NCBI RefSeq assembly: GCF_913778665.1 | Contig: NZ_CAJYVQ010000008.1 | Coordinates: 620,001 to 684,000, forward strand | Source: an uncultured Stenotrophomonas sp. | GTDB lineage: Bacteria > Pseudomonadota > Gammaproteobacteria > Xanthomonadales > Xanthomonadaceae | DNA: 64,000 nt | Direction of reading: 5' to 3' | Shown here: piece by piece, positions 49,367 through 58,081 of the stretch | Position numbering within the stretch: position 1 is the first letter of the stretch | Layout of the letters: each line of letters starts with the position of its first letter | The notes under the pieces: generated by a model | The model's database searches: none | What the model was told of the DNA's origin: nothing | The model's input: the letters and a program-made list of their open reading frames with translations, nothing else | Program-made: the position numbers and the translations under genes

Positions 49367-50713
49367 ATGAAGCGTGCAGGGCTGGGCAGGGCAATGGGTG
49401 TGGTTCTGGCGCTGGCGGCGCTGCCGGCAATGGCGGCGGCCAACGTGCAGCAGTTCAGCCACGGGCGGTTCGAGCAGATTCCGGTGCACATGCCGGCCGG
49501 CACGCCGCAGCGGGTGGTGATCTGGTTCCATGAACCCACCGCCGGTGGTGATACCAGCCGCCTGCCGATCGAGGCCCTGCGTGCTGATGGCGCGATGGTC
49601 GCGGCCGTGGACATCGCGCATCTGCGCGGCGTGCTCAATCGCGAGGGTGATCCGACCTGTTCGTTCGGTTCCGGCGACGTCGAGAACTTCTCGCGCTGGC
49701 TGCAGGCGTCCTTGCATCTGCCCGGCTACCACCTGCCGCTGGTCGGTGGTGACGGCGAAGGCGCCGAGATGGCCTATTCGCTGGCGGCACAGGCCGATAC
49801 CCAGGTGTTCGCCGGCCTGCTGACCACCGGCTTCTGCCCGGACCACAGCCACGAGCGCATGGTCTGCGGCGACGGTGTGAAGCACAACACGTTGCAGCCT
49901 GCCGAGTTGAATTTCCCGTGGCTGAGCGCTGCGGGCGACCACGGCTGCAAGGTCGGCGAGGCCAGCCGGTTCGTGCAGCAGGTGGCGATGGCGCGCGAAT
50001 TCAAGCGCACTGCACGCGGCGATGCTTCGCCCGGGCTGGTCGCGGCGGCGCGGGTGATAGGGGCGCAGGCGGGCGTCAGCCTGGCGCCACCGCCGGCCGC
50101 ATTGAAGGGGCTGCCGGTGGTGGAAATGCCGGCCACCGGCAACGGCGACACCCTGGCCGTGTTCGTCTCCGGCGATGGCGGTTGGGCCGGCCTGGACAAG
50201 GAGGTGGCGTCGTCGCTCAACGAGCATGGCGTGGCCGTGGTCGGCATCGATTCGCTGCGTTATTTCTGGAGCGAACGCACGCCGAAGGGTTTCGCTGCCG
50301 ACCTGCAGAAGGTCATCGACCACTATCGGCAGCAGTGGCGGCGCGACAAGGTGATGCTGATCGGCTTCTCGCAGGGCGCCGATGTGCTGCCGGCGACGAT
50401 CAACCAGCTCGATCCCGCTTCCCGTGAGGCGCTGAAGCGCATCGTGCTGCTGTCGGTGGGCAAGAAAGCCGACTTCGAATTCCACGTCAGCAACTGGCTG
50501 GGCGGCGGCGGCGGCGGTCTGCCGATCGCACCGGAAGTGGCGAAGCTGCCGGCCGCCAAGACCTTGTGCGTCTATGGGCAGGATGACGAAGACGCGCTGT
50601 GCCCGGGCCTGCCGGCCAACGATGGCGTGCAGAAGGTGAAGCTGCCAGGCGACCACCACTTCAATGGCGATTACGACCGCCTGGCCGACGTGATCCTCAA
50701 GGGCGGCGCGTAA
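49367..50713 (+). CDS. acvB: AcvB/VirJ family periplasmic protein
   Basis: The protein has 448 residues from ATG 49367 (MKRAGLGRAMGVVLALAA), with a signal peptide of about 26 residues. This is AcvB length; VirJ alone is about half. The C-terminal VirJ-type hydrolase part has FVSGDGGWAGLDKEVA, the nucleophile elbow LIGFSQGADVLPA and the histidine in LPGDHHFNGDYDRLAD. In Agrobacterium AcvB hydrolyses lysyl-phosphatidylglycerol made by the MprF homologue LpiA. Here it faces mprF, 84 bp away, supporting that role. Confidence 0.87.
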   Translation: MKRAGLGRAMGVVLALAALPAMAAANVQQFSHGRFEQIPVHMPAGTPQRVVIWFHEPTAGGDTSRLPIEALRADGAMVAAVDIAHLRGVLNREGDPTCSFGSGDVENFSRWLQASLHLPGYHLPLVGGDGEGAEMAYSLAAQADTQVFAGLLTTGFCPDHSHERMVCGDGVKHNTLQPAELNFPWLSAAGDHGCKVGEASRFVQQVAMAREFKRTARGDASPGLVAAARVIGAQAGVSLAPPPAALKGLPVVEMPATGNGDTLAVFVSGDGGWAGLDKEVASSLNEHGVAVVGIDSLRYFWSERTPKGFAADLQKVIDHYRQQWRRDKVMLIGFSQGADVLPATINQLDPASREALKRIVLLSVGKKADFEFHVSNWLGGGGGGLPIAPEVAKLPAAKTLCVYGQDDEDALCPGLPANDGVQKVKLPGDHHFNGDYDRLADVILKGGA

Positions 50714-50727
50714 AGCGGACGGGGGGG

Positions 50728-50787
50728 GCGAACCAACGGTTCGCACCCGCCAGAGCGAGCCGGTAGCGTCGGGCCATGCCCGGCGAC
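50728..50787. repeat. Pair of REP palindromes between acvB and mprF
   Basis: GCGAACC and GGTTCGC (50728-50734 and 50738-50744) form one palindrome. GTAGCGTCGGGCCATGCCC closing with GGCGAC (50763-50787) forms a second with a GTAG head. Both fit the SMAG REP class and sit between two convergent genes. Confidence 0.72.
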
Positions 50788-50797
50788 AAGCGGCGCG

Positions 50798-53362
50798 TCA
50801 GCTCCGCCGCGGGTCCAGCGAGATCAACCGGGTGGCATCCAGCAGCGCTGCCGGCAGGTGCATGCCGCCCGGGGCGGCCAGGTAGCGTGGCCGCCACTGC
50901 GGGTCGAACTTCGACTTGAACCGGCGCAGGCCACTGAATCCGTAGAAGCGTTCGCCATGCCGGGCCAGCAGCCCGGCCAGCCGGTTCCAGCGGCCCGCCA
51001 ATCGATGCTGGGCCAGCCCGGATAGCGGCGCCATGCCCAGCGAGAAGCGTGCATAGCCCTGCGATCGGCCCCACAGGAACAGCTCGATGAACAGGAAGTC
51101 CATCGTGCCCTTCGGTGCTTCGTTGACGTGACGCATCAGGTCGACCGACAGCTCGGCACCGGCCGGTGCCTGCCACAGGTTGGCGAACGCGACGATCTGG
51201 CCTTCGGCTTCGACCAGTGCCACCGGAAAGCGCGCCAGGTAGTCCGGATCGTAGCTGCCCAGCGAGAAGCCCTTCTCATCGCCGGCCTTGTCTTCCAGCC
51301 AGGCGTTGGAGATCGCGTGCAGGCGCGGCAGCAGGCTGGGAATTTCCTCCACCGGTGCCACGCGGAACGATAGGCCGCTGCGCTTGCCGCGGTTCCAGGC
51401 TTGGCGCAGGTCGGCGCGCTCTCGGCCTTCCAGGCCGAAGTCGTGAAGTGGCACGATGGCTTCCTCGCCCAGCTTGACCAGGCCCAGGCCCAGGTCCAGA
51501 TAGGTCTGCCAGTAGGTTTCACCCACCTGGTAGAACACCGGACGCAGCCCCAGCCGGTCGGCTTCCTCGCGGAAGCGCCAGATCAACGCGCGCGCGACCT
51601 CGGGCGGGCCGACCGGATCGCCCATTGCAATCAACGAGCCGCCATAGCGCTGCATCATCACGAAGCCTTGCCTGGCATCATCGCGCAGCACCGCCTTGTC
51701 GGCAGTCAGCACCAGGCAGGCCTGGGTGTCGGTGGCGCCAGCGAGCACCGGTGCCAGCGATTGCAGGGTGGCTTCGTCGGCGGCCGGCAGCGGACTGCGC
51801 GTGCTGTGCAGCAATCGCGCCAGGCCAAACATCACCAGCGCGATGGCGACCACCAGCAGCGCACGCAACGCACGCGGGGCGTTGCCAGACACCGCGAATT
51901 CCCACCACAGCTCGTTCTGGTACTCGACGTGGCTGTAGGTGAAGAACAGCAGCCAGGTGACCGCGACCAGCACCAGCCCGAGGTTGCGCAGCCATGGCCA
52001 CGACCACGCTTCATCCAGCAGTGCGCCCTGGCGGTAGAACTCGCGGCGCGCAGCCCACAGCGCCATCGCCGCCAGCACGGCGGACACTGCGATCAGCCAT
52101 TGGCCACCACGTAGCCACAGCGGCAGCGGGGTCACCACGCACACCGCCATCGCCAGCATCCACGCCGCATGGCTGCGCCGGGCCAGGCCCTGGCCGATCA
52201 GCAGCAGCGCGACGCCGCTGAGGCTGCCGATCAGGTGCGAGGTTTCCAGGATCGGTAACGACGCATTGACCAGGTGCCGGCGTGGCGTGGGCAGGGTGCC
52301 GTCGATGACCAGCGCGGCACCGATGCTGAACACCGCCAGCGCGATGATCTGTGGCAGCCAAGGCCGCAGGGCATTCCAGCCGGCACGGGTCGCGCCGGCG
52401 CTGGCCTGCAGCGGTTGCCGCAGCGCAGGCGCCAGTGCGAGCAGGGTGGCCAGCACCAGTGGCAGCACATAATAGGTGACGCGGTAGATCAGCGCAGCGG
52501 CCAGCACTGCCGCGGGCGCGACCTGCGGCAGCAGCTTCAACAGGCTCCACTCGAACACGCCCAGGCCGGCCGGCACGGTCGAGACCAGACCGGCCAGCAC
52601 CGCAACCAGGTACAGGCCGACGAAGCCGGGCAGGCCGGTGGGAGTGGAGTCGGGCAGCAACACATAGAACGCCGCGCTGGCCAGCACCAGCTCGATCACG
52701 CTGAGCGCGGTGACGCCGATCATGGTGCGGCGGTCGGGCAGCCACAAGGCGTGCCCGAGGATGCTGAACTGACGACCATCGCGGCCGACCAGCACCAGGG
52801 TGGCCGCATAGGCCACAAGCGCGACGATGCCAACCACGCGCACCGCATCCGGGTCCAGCGGCAGTGCCAGCGCCGCCGCCGCCGGTTCCATGCACAGCGC
52901 CACGCTGATCAGCAGCCATGCACCGAACACGAAGCCGAGCGTGCTCATCAGCACCACCTGGCCGATCTGCGCCAGGTCCAGGCCGGCGGTGCGATAGCCG
53001 CGCAGGCGTACCGCGCCGCCGGTGAGTGCAGCAAAGCCCACGGTCTGGCCTAGCGTGTGTGCCAGGAACGCGGTGATGCCGATGCGCGCCGGATGCACGC
53101 GGATGCCGCTGCGGCGCAGGCCGATGGCATCGAAGCCGATCAGGCACGCGTAGCTGGCCAGGCCGAGCAGCACGGTGAGCGCGATCTGCGTGCCGCTGAG
53201 CTGATGGAAGGCATGACGGATGGCGCGGTAGCCGTTCTCATCGAACTCGTTGGCCAGGCCGTGCAACGCAAGCGCGAGGATCAGCAGCGGGACGACGATG
53301 GTGAGGACCCGCTTCCATGCCGGGGTGGAGGGAGTGGTGGCGGGGTCGGTGGTTTCGGTCAT
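50798..53362 (-). CDS. mprF: Bifunctional aminoacyl-phosphatidylglycerol synthase/flippase MprF
   Basis: The 854-residue protein has about 13-14 membrane segments over residues 15-530 (the flippase) and a cytosolic GNAT-fold synthase domain at about 540-840. Synthase landmarks are YGGSLIAMGDPVGP, GRERADLRQAWNRGKRSGL, ELSVDLMRHV, NEAPKGTMDFLFIELFLWG and KFDPQWRPRYLA (read as blocks). It adds lysine or alanine to phosphatidylglycerol and moves the product outward, lowering surface charge and sensitivity to cationic peptides. It is convergent with the acvB homologue that may reverse the reaction. Confidence 0.95.
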   Translation of the reverse strand: MTETTDPATTPSTPAWKRVLTIVVPLLILALALHGLANEFDENGYRAIRHAFHQLSGTQIALTVLLGLASYACLIGFDAIGLRRSGIRVHPARIGITAFLAHTLGQTVGFAALTGGAVRLRGYRTAGLDLAQIGQVVLMSTLGFVFGAWLLISVALCMEPAAAALALPLDPDAVRVVGIVALVAYAATLVLVGRDGRQFSILGHALWLPDRRTMIGVTALSVIELVLASAAFYVLLPDSTPTGLPGFVGLYLVAVLAGLVSTVPAGLGVFEWSLLKLLPQVAPAAVLAAALIYRVTYYVLPLVLATLLALAPALRQPLQASAGATRAGWNALRPWLPQIIALAVFSIGAALVIDGTLPTPRRHLVNASLPILETSHLIGSLSGVALLLIGQGLARRSHAAWMLAMAVCVVTPLPLWLRGGQWLIAVSAVLAAMALWAARREFYRQGALLDEAWSWPWLRNLGLVLVAVTWLLFFTYSHVEYQNELWWEFAVSGNAPRALRALLVVAIALVMFGLARLLHSTRSPLPAADEATLQSLAPVLAGATDTQACLVLTADKAVLRDDARQGFVMMQRYGGSLIAMGDPVGPPEVARALIWRFREEADRLGLRPVFYQVGETYWQTYLDLGLGLVKLGEEAIVPLHDFGLEGRERADLRQAWNRGKRSGLSFRVAPVEEIPSLLPRLHAISNAWLEDKAGDEKGFSLGSYDPDYLARFPVALVEAEGQIVAFANLWQAPAGAELSVDLMRHVNEAPKGTMDFLFIELFLWGRSQGYARFSLGMAPLSGLAQHRLAGRWNRLAGLLARHGERFYGFSGLRRFKSKFDPQWRPRYLAAPGGMHLPAALLDATRLISLDPRRS

Positions 53363-53553
53363 CGGCGCAAGGGTGCGTCAGGGAGGGCGAGGGCGGTGTC
53401 AACACGGGCGTGGCGCATCGTGCGCCTGTCGCTGGCATTTGACCAGCGCTGCTGTCGGAAGCCGGTAGTGACGCTGCGCGGAGGCTTGCCTGCACCCACC
53501 GTTGATCGGTTTGGAGGACAATGCAGGCCTGATCACCCGCAGGAGCCACGCCC

Positions 53554-53901
53554 ATGATGGAGCGTTACGACGTCGGACCGCGCATGTCCGAAATGACTGT
53601 GTACAACAAGGTCGCCTACCTTTCCGGCCAGATTCCGGAGGACACCAGCCAGGACATCACCGGGCAGACCCGGCAGGTGCTGGCCGAGATCGACAAGCTG
53701 CTGGCGCTGGTGGCCAGTGACCGTCAGCACGTGCTGCGCGCCGAAGTATTCCTGGCCGACATCGCCGACTTCGAAGGCATGAACAAGGCGTGGGACGAAT
53801 GGGTGGTCGAGGGCGCAACCCCGGCCCGCGCCACGTTCGAAGCCAAGCTGGCCCACGCCGAGTGGAAGGTCGAGATCGTGGTAACAGCGGCCGTGCCGTA
53901 A
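53554..53901 (+). CDS. RidA family protein
   Basis: The 115-residue protein is probably a trimer (YjgF/YER057c/UK114). It has AYLSGQIPED, LRAEVFLADIADFEGMNKAWDEWV and PARATFEAKLAHAEWKVEIVV. The arginine in TPARAT lies at the position that binds the substrate carboxylate in active RidA. It may remove reactive enamines, though the family has several subgroups. AGGAG lies 9 nt before ATG 53554, and ATG 53557 is an alternative. Confidence 0.93.
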   Translation: MMERYDVGPRMSEMTVYNKVAYLSGQIPEDTSQDITGQTRQVLAEIDKLLALVASDRQHVLRAEVFLADIADFEGMNKAWDEWVVEGATPARATFEAKLAHAEWKVEIVVTAAVP

Positions 53902-53910
53902 CCATTGAAC

Positions 53911-53950
53911 GGGGTCGGATGCCCTTTCCGTTGGAAAAGGCATCTGCCCC
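53911..53950. terminator. Hairpin between ridA-type gene and rnfB (GTCGGAT type)
   Basis: GATGCCCTTTCC (53918-53929) pairs with GGAAAAGGCATC (53933-53944) with one mismatch. An outer GGGG/CCCC pair adds to the stem. It lies between convergent genes and shares the GGGTCGGAT word with the palindromes at 12511 and 16337. No long T-run. Confidence 0.55.
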
Positions 53951-53965
53951 CTTCTGCAGACACCG

Positions 53966-54379
53966 TTACAGGGGCAGCATCTCGATGCAGTCCACCGGGC
54001 ACGGCGGGATGCACAGTTCGCAGCCGGTGCACAGGTCGGCGATCACCGTGTGCATGTACTTGGCACCGCCGACGATGGCGTCCACCGGGCAGGCCTGGAT
54101 GCACTTGGTGCAGCCGATGCAGTCGGCTTCCACGATCAACGCCACCTGCGGCGCCTTGTGCTCGCCGCGCGAACGGTCAAACGGCAGCGCCGGCACGCCC
54201 AGGACCTGGGCCAGCGCACGTGCACCGGCATCGCCACCGGGCGGGCAGCGGTCCACACCGGCCTCGCCACGCGCCATCGCCTGCGCATACGGGCGGCAAC
54301 CGTCGTAGCCGCATTGCCCGCATTGGGTCTGCGGCAACAGGCGGTCGAGGCGTTCGGTCAGCGGCGGGATCAGGCTCAT
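53966..54379 (-). CDS. rnfB: RnfB-like ferredoxin-domain protein
   Basis: The 137-residue protein has a Fe-S (Rnf/NqrF type) motif near the N-terminus, [17 protein letters not shown], with a further Cys in DRCPPGG. Two 4Fe-4S ferredoxin motifs follow: [15 protein letters not shown] and [15 protein letters not shown]. The N-terminal membrane anchor of RnfB in E. coli (192 residues) is absent, so this looks soluble. No other rnf gene is nearby. It follows the HAD gene on the same strand after 25 bp. The exact electron partner is unknown. Confidence 0.87.
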   Translation of the reverse strand: MSLIPPLTERLDRLLPQTQCGQCGYDGCRPYAQAMARGEAGVDRCPPGGDAGARALAQVLGVPALPFDRSRGEHKAPQVALIVEADCIGCTKCIQACPVDAIVGGAKYMHTVIADLCTGCELCIPPCPVDCIEMLPL

Positions 54380-54404
54380 GCGTGGCGAAGGCTGCGCGTT
54401 GGGG

Positions 54405-54995
54405 TTACTTCATGGGTTTGCCGCGGAACCAGCGCTCGTGGGCCAGAGCCAGCATCGGCTTGTCTTCGGAACTGTCACCGTAGGCATGGATGCGCACGTA
54501 ACGCGACAGATCGAACCGGCGGCGGATGTGCTCGACCTTGCGCGGGCCACAGTCGCCACCGGCGTAACGACCGGTCAGGCGTCCGTCCTGGCTTTCCAGC
54601 CGGTTGCAGATCAACTGCAGGCCCAGCTGCTCGCACCACGGCCGCAGGTACAGGTCCAGCGAGCCGGACACGATCACCACGGTGTGCTGCTGCTCCTTGT
54701 GCCAGCGGATCTGCTCCAGCATTTCCGGGCGCACCACCTCGGGCAGGAACTCGCGCGAGAAGCCGACGGCCAGCGTGGCGATGTCGTCACTGTGGCGGTC
54801 GCTGAAGGTCAGCCGGGTGACCCGCGCACGGATGCGTTCGGCCGAGATCAGCTTCAGCTTGTACGCGAGCAGCCACGGGCCGACCTTCCACCAGGCCTGC
54901 GCCAGCTGTTCGGCAGTGGCCACGCGGCGCAGGAAACGGCCATAGGTATCGCAGGTGGTCACGGTGTGGTCGAAGTCGAACAGCGCCAGTTCCAT
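54405..54995 (-). CDS. HAD-IB family hydrolase (SerB/PGP-like)
   Basis: The protein has 196 residues from ATG 54995 ([16 protein letters not shown]), chosen because GGAGG lies 7 nt upstream of it. HAD motifs: I FDFDHTVT (with two Asp), [16 protein letters not shown] lysine in [23 protein letters not shown] small cap domain lies between I and II. It should hydrolyse a small phosphorylated metabolite such as phosphoserine or a lipid phosphate. Same strand as metG upstream (78 bp) and rnfB downstream (25 bp). Confidence 0.9.
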   Translation of the reverse strand: MELALFDFDHTVTTCDTYGRFLRRVATAEQLAQAWWKVGPWLLAYKLKLISAERIRARVTRLTFSDRHSDDIATLAVGFSREFLPEVVRPEMLEQIRWHKEQQHTVVIVSGSLDLYLRPWCEQLGLQLICNRLESQDGRLTGRYAGGDCGPRKVEHIRRRFDLSRYVRIHAYGDSSEDKPMLALAHERWFRGKPMK

Positions 54996-55073
54996 TCCGT
55001 TGCCTCCCATCGCATTGCCTCCGGTGGCCGGTGGTGCCGGCGGGCGTGGCCGCAACCACGCCCGCTGCGGGCA

Positions 55074-57170
55074 TCAGCGAACCGGCATGCCCGGCTGCGC
55101 GCCGCTGTCGGCGTCGAGCAGGGCCAGCGCGCCGCCGTCGAAACCGGCCGACAGGATCATGCCTTCGCTCAGGCCGAAGCGCATCTTGCGCGGGGCCAGG
55201 TTGGCGATGAACACCACGCTGCGGCCGACCAGCGTCTCCGGCTCGCCGTAGCTGGCGCGGATACCGGAGAAAATCTGGCGCTTGCCCAGCTCGCCGGCGT
55301 CCAGTTCGAAGCGCAGCAGCTTGTCCGAACCGTCCACGAACTCGCAGACCAGCACCTTGCCGATGCGCAGGTCGAGCTTGGCGAAATCGTCGATGCCGAT
55401 ATAGGCCGGGGCGTCGGCGCCTTTGGCATCGTCCTTGGCCGTTGCCGCTGCGGCCGGCTTTGCGGCCTTTACCTGGGATGCTTCAACCTTGGCGGCGGGG
55501 GCGGCAGCGGCGGCCGGCTGCAGGGTGTCCTTGGAGGCGTCGATCATGGCGTCAATCTTCTTCGGGTCGATACGGGTAAACAGCGGGGTGTATTCAGTGA
55601 TGCGGTGGCCCAGCAGCGGCTGCGCCAGCTCGGTCCAGTCGTTCACCGGCGCGGCTAGGAAGGCCTCGGCCTGCGCGGCGGTGGCCGGCAGCACCGGCTT
55701 CAGCGCGGTGACCAGTACGCGGAACAGGTTCAGCCCCTGGCTGCACACCGCCTGCAGCTGCGCGTCGGCGCCTTCCTGCTTGGCGATCACCCACGGCTTG
55801 ACGTCGTCGATGTAGCGGTTGGCTTCGTCGGCCAGGGTCATGGTCAGGCGGATCGCCGCGGCCGGGTCGTTGCGCTCGTAGGCTTCACGGATCGGCGCCA
55901 GGCCATCGACGAAGCGCTGGTACTGCGCCGCGTCGGGCAGCTGCGCGGCCAGCCGGCCATCGAAGCGCTTGCTGATGAAGCCGGCGCAGCGGCTGGCCAG
56001 GTTGACGAACTTGCCAACCAGGTCGGCGTTGACGCGGGCAATGAAGTCACCCAGGTTCAGGTCGAGGTCGTCCACGCCACCGCCGGACTTGGCGGCGTAG
56101 TAGTAGCGCAGCGCTTCGGGTTCCAGCCCGGCGTCGAGGAAGGTACGTGCCATCACGAAGGTGCCGCGCGACTTGCTCATCTTGGCGCCGTCCACGGTCA
56201 GGTAGCCATTGACGTGCAGGCGGGTCGGCGCGCGATGGCCGGTGCCGTGCAGCACCGCCGGCCAGAACAGGCCGTGGAAGTTGACGATGTCCTTGCCGAT
56301 GAAGTGGTGCAGCTCGGTGCTGGTACCGGCACGCAGGTGCGCTTCGAAGTCCTCGCCAATCTTCCCGCACAGCGTCTGGAAGCTGGACAGGTAGCCGATC
56401 GGCGCATCCAGCCAGACATAGAAGTACTTGCCCGGCTGGCCGGGAATCTGGAAACCGAAGTACGGCGCATCGCGCGAGATGTCCCACGCGCGCAGGCCGC
56501 CTTCGGCATTGAGCCACTCACCGAGCTTGGCCTTCACGCCCGGCAGCGCCACATCACCGGTCAGCCATTCGCGCAGGAACGCGTCGAAGTGGCCGACCTC
56601 GAAGAAGAAGTGCTCCGAATCGCGCATTTCCGGCGTGGCACCGGAGATCACCGAACGCGGTTCCTTCAGGTCGGTCGGCGCGTAGGTGGCGCCGCACACT
56701 TCGCAGTTGTCGCCGTACTGGTCGGGGCTGCCGCAGTTCGGGCAGATGCCTTTGACGTAGCGATCGGGCAGGAACATGCCCTTGGCCGGGTCGTAGAACT
56801 GCGCCACCGAACGGCGGCTGATGTGGCCGGCCGCTTCCAGCTTCAGGTAGAACTGCTCGGTCAGCGCCTGGTTGGCCGACGAATTGGTCGAATCGTAGTG
56901 GTCGAAGGCCACGCCGAAGGCGGCGAAATCGCGCTCGTGCCCGGCCTGGATGTTGGCGATGAAGGTTTCCGGAGTGACTCCGGCCTTCTCGGCGGCCAGC
57001 ATGATCGGCGTGCCATGGGTGTCGTCGGCGCAGACGAACCAGGCCTTGCCGCCGCTCATTCGCCGCGCACGCACCCAGATGTCGGCCTGGATGTAGCCGA
57101 CCAGGTGGCCCAGGTGCAGCGGGCCGTTGGCGTAGGGCAGGGCGGTGGTGACGAGCGCGGTACGGGTCAT
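55074..57170 (-). CDS. metG: Methionyl-tRNA synthetase
   Basis: The protein has 698 residues from ATG 57170 (MTRTALVTTALPYANG). The class I signatures are PLHLGHLVG (HIGH) and AKMSKSRGT (KMSKS). The zinc knuckle has ICPNCGSPDQYGDNCEVCGAT with four cysteines. The C-terminal tRNA-binding (Trbp111-like) domain begins near DFAKLDLRIGKVL and is joined by an alanine/lysine linker. It charges tRNA-Met. The longer frame to 57428 is not preferred. Confidence 0.97.
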   Translation of the reverse strand: MTRTALVTTALPYANGPLHLGHLVGYIQADIWVRARRMSGGKAWFVCADDTHGTPIMLAAEKAGVTPETFIANIQAGHERDFAAFGVAFDHYDSTNSSANQALTEQFYLKLEAAGHISRRSVAQFYDPAKGMFLPDRYVKGICPNCGSPDQYGDNCEVCGATYAPTDLKEPRSVISGATPEMRDSEHFFFEVGHFDAFLREWLTGDVALPGVKAKLGEWLNAEGGLRAWDISRDAPYFGFQIPGQPGKYFYVWLDAPIGYLSSFQTLCGKIGEDFEAHLRAGTSTELHHFIGKDIVNFHGLFWPAVLHGTGHRAPTRLHVNGYLTVDGAKMSKSRGTFVMARTFLDAGLEPEALRYYYAAKSGGGVDDLDLNLGDFIARVNADLVGKFVNLASRCAGFISKRFDGRLAAQLPDAAQYQRFVDGLAPIREAYERNDPAAAIRLTMTLADEANRYIDDVKPWVIAKQEGADAQLQAVCSQGLNLFRVLVTALKPVLPATAAQAEAFLAAPVNDWTELAQPLLGHRITEYTPLFTRIDPKKIDAMIDASKDTLQPAAAAAPAAKVEASQVKAAKPAAAATAKDDAKGADAPAYIGIDDFAKLDLRIGKVLVCEFVDGSDKLLRFELDAGELGKRQIFSGIRASYGEPETLVGRSVVFIANLAPRKMRFGLSEGMILSAGFDGGALALLDADSGAQPGMPVR

Positions 57171-57273
57171 GGTCGCGGGGGTGAAGCCGAGGGGAACCGC
57201 AGAGTATCGCATGCCCGCAACGCGGTGACCCGGCCGGGGCCGGGTCACGGGGGTCCTGCGCTGGCCTGGGCGG

Positions 57274-57717
57274 TTACTCGCGTATCCAGGTCTGGGTGCG
57301 GCAGATGAAGGCGATGCAGCCGGCCACGTCCAGCTTGGCGCCGCCGGCCTGCAGTTCCATCTTCGACTTGTAGGTCTTGCCGTTGGCCGGGTCGAGGATA
57401 GTGCCGCCGGACCACTTGCTGCCGCCATCGGACTTCAGGTTCCAGAGGATGGTCATGCCCTTCACCGGCTTGTTCTTGTTGGCGCCTTCGCAGCCATCAC
57501 AGACCGGGTTCGGGCCCTTGTCCGAGTGCAGGATCTCGACCACCTTGCCGGTCAGGGTGCCGTTGGCGGCCTGGCTGATCTCGACGATCGACTTGACCTT
57601 GCCGGTCTTGTCGTCGATGGTCTTCCAGCGGCCGGCGGCACTGTCGGCGGCCTGAGCCGAGAGCGCGGCCAGGCACAGCGGCAGCGCCAGCAGCAGGGTC
57701 TTGAAGGTCTTGCGCAT
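57274..57717 (-). CDS. DUF2147 exported protein
   Basis: The protein has 147 residues from ATG 57717 (MRKTFKTLLLALPLCLAA), with a signal peptide cut after about AQA (24). The mature domain begins ADSAAGRWKTIDDKTGKVKS and carries KSKMELQAGGAKLDVAGCIAFICRTQTWIR at the end (read in blocks). Four cysteines (PVCDGC and AGCIAFIC) may form disulfides. The family is a small beta-sheet fold of unknown role, sometimes lipid- or stress-linked. Its stop lies about 100 bp from the metG start on the same strand. Confidence 0.88.
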   Translation of the reverse strand: MRKTFKTLLLALPLCLAALSAQAADSAAGRWKTIDDKTGKVKSIVEISQAANGTLTGKVVEILHSDKGPNPVCDGCEGANKNKPVKGMTILWNLKSDGGSKWSGGTILDPANGKTYKSKMELQAGGAKLDVAGCIAFICRTQTWIRE

Positions 57718-57803
57718 GGTCCCCTCCCAGGGTTCATTCCGGCACGATGCCGGTACAGGTCGACTGTATACCCATTCGGCGGGGTATGGGGAAGGGGGGG
57801 CTT

Positions 57804-57985
57804 GCAGGGCTGCGCCCTGCACCCGCAGAGGCAACAGCAACAGCAACGGCGGGATTTCGTCGGATGGCGGGGCGGGTCCGTTTGCGGGGGCCGCTGCAAG
57901 TACGTCCCTGTAAGCTCGGTCGCCGCATCCATGCGGCTCACGCCCCCGCAAACGGACCCGCCCCGCCTTCGACAGGTTCCGTGTG
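57804..57985 (+). repeat. Composite hairpin element E7 (plus orientation)
   Basis: The leader GCAGGGCTGCGCCCTGCACC starts at 57804, then a CAACAG-rich tract (about 57831-57849). A perfect 25-bp stem (57866-57890 with 57943-57967) follows. Its core is the E1 type, with CTGCAAGTACGTCC, GTAAGCTCG and the inner hairpin GCCGC-ATCCAT-GCGGC. The tail TTCGACAGGTTCCGTGTGCTG lies at 57968-57988. It is a single copy with no opposing partner and occupies most of the 364-bp gap between the DUF2147 and VOC genes. Confidence 0.84.
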
Positions 57986-57991
57986 CTGTGG

Positions 57992-58039
57992 GTAGGTGTC
58001 GACCTTGGTCGACACGGTAGAGCCACGCCATGCGTGGAT
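57992..58039 (+). repeat. Two adjacent SMAG-type REP palindromes
   Basis: GTAGGTGTCGACC closing with GGTCGACAC occupies 57992-58015. GTAGAGCCACGCC closing with GCGTGGAT occupies 58017-58039. They are direct neighbours in the same orientation, one base apart, both with a GTAG head. Confidence 0.8.
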
Positions 58040-58081
58040 GACGTTTCCGGTGGCGGCGGTCGGGTCAGATCGCAAGGGGCG

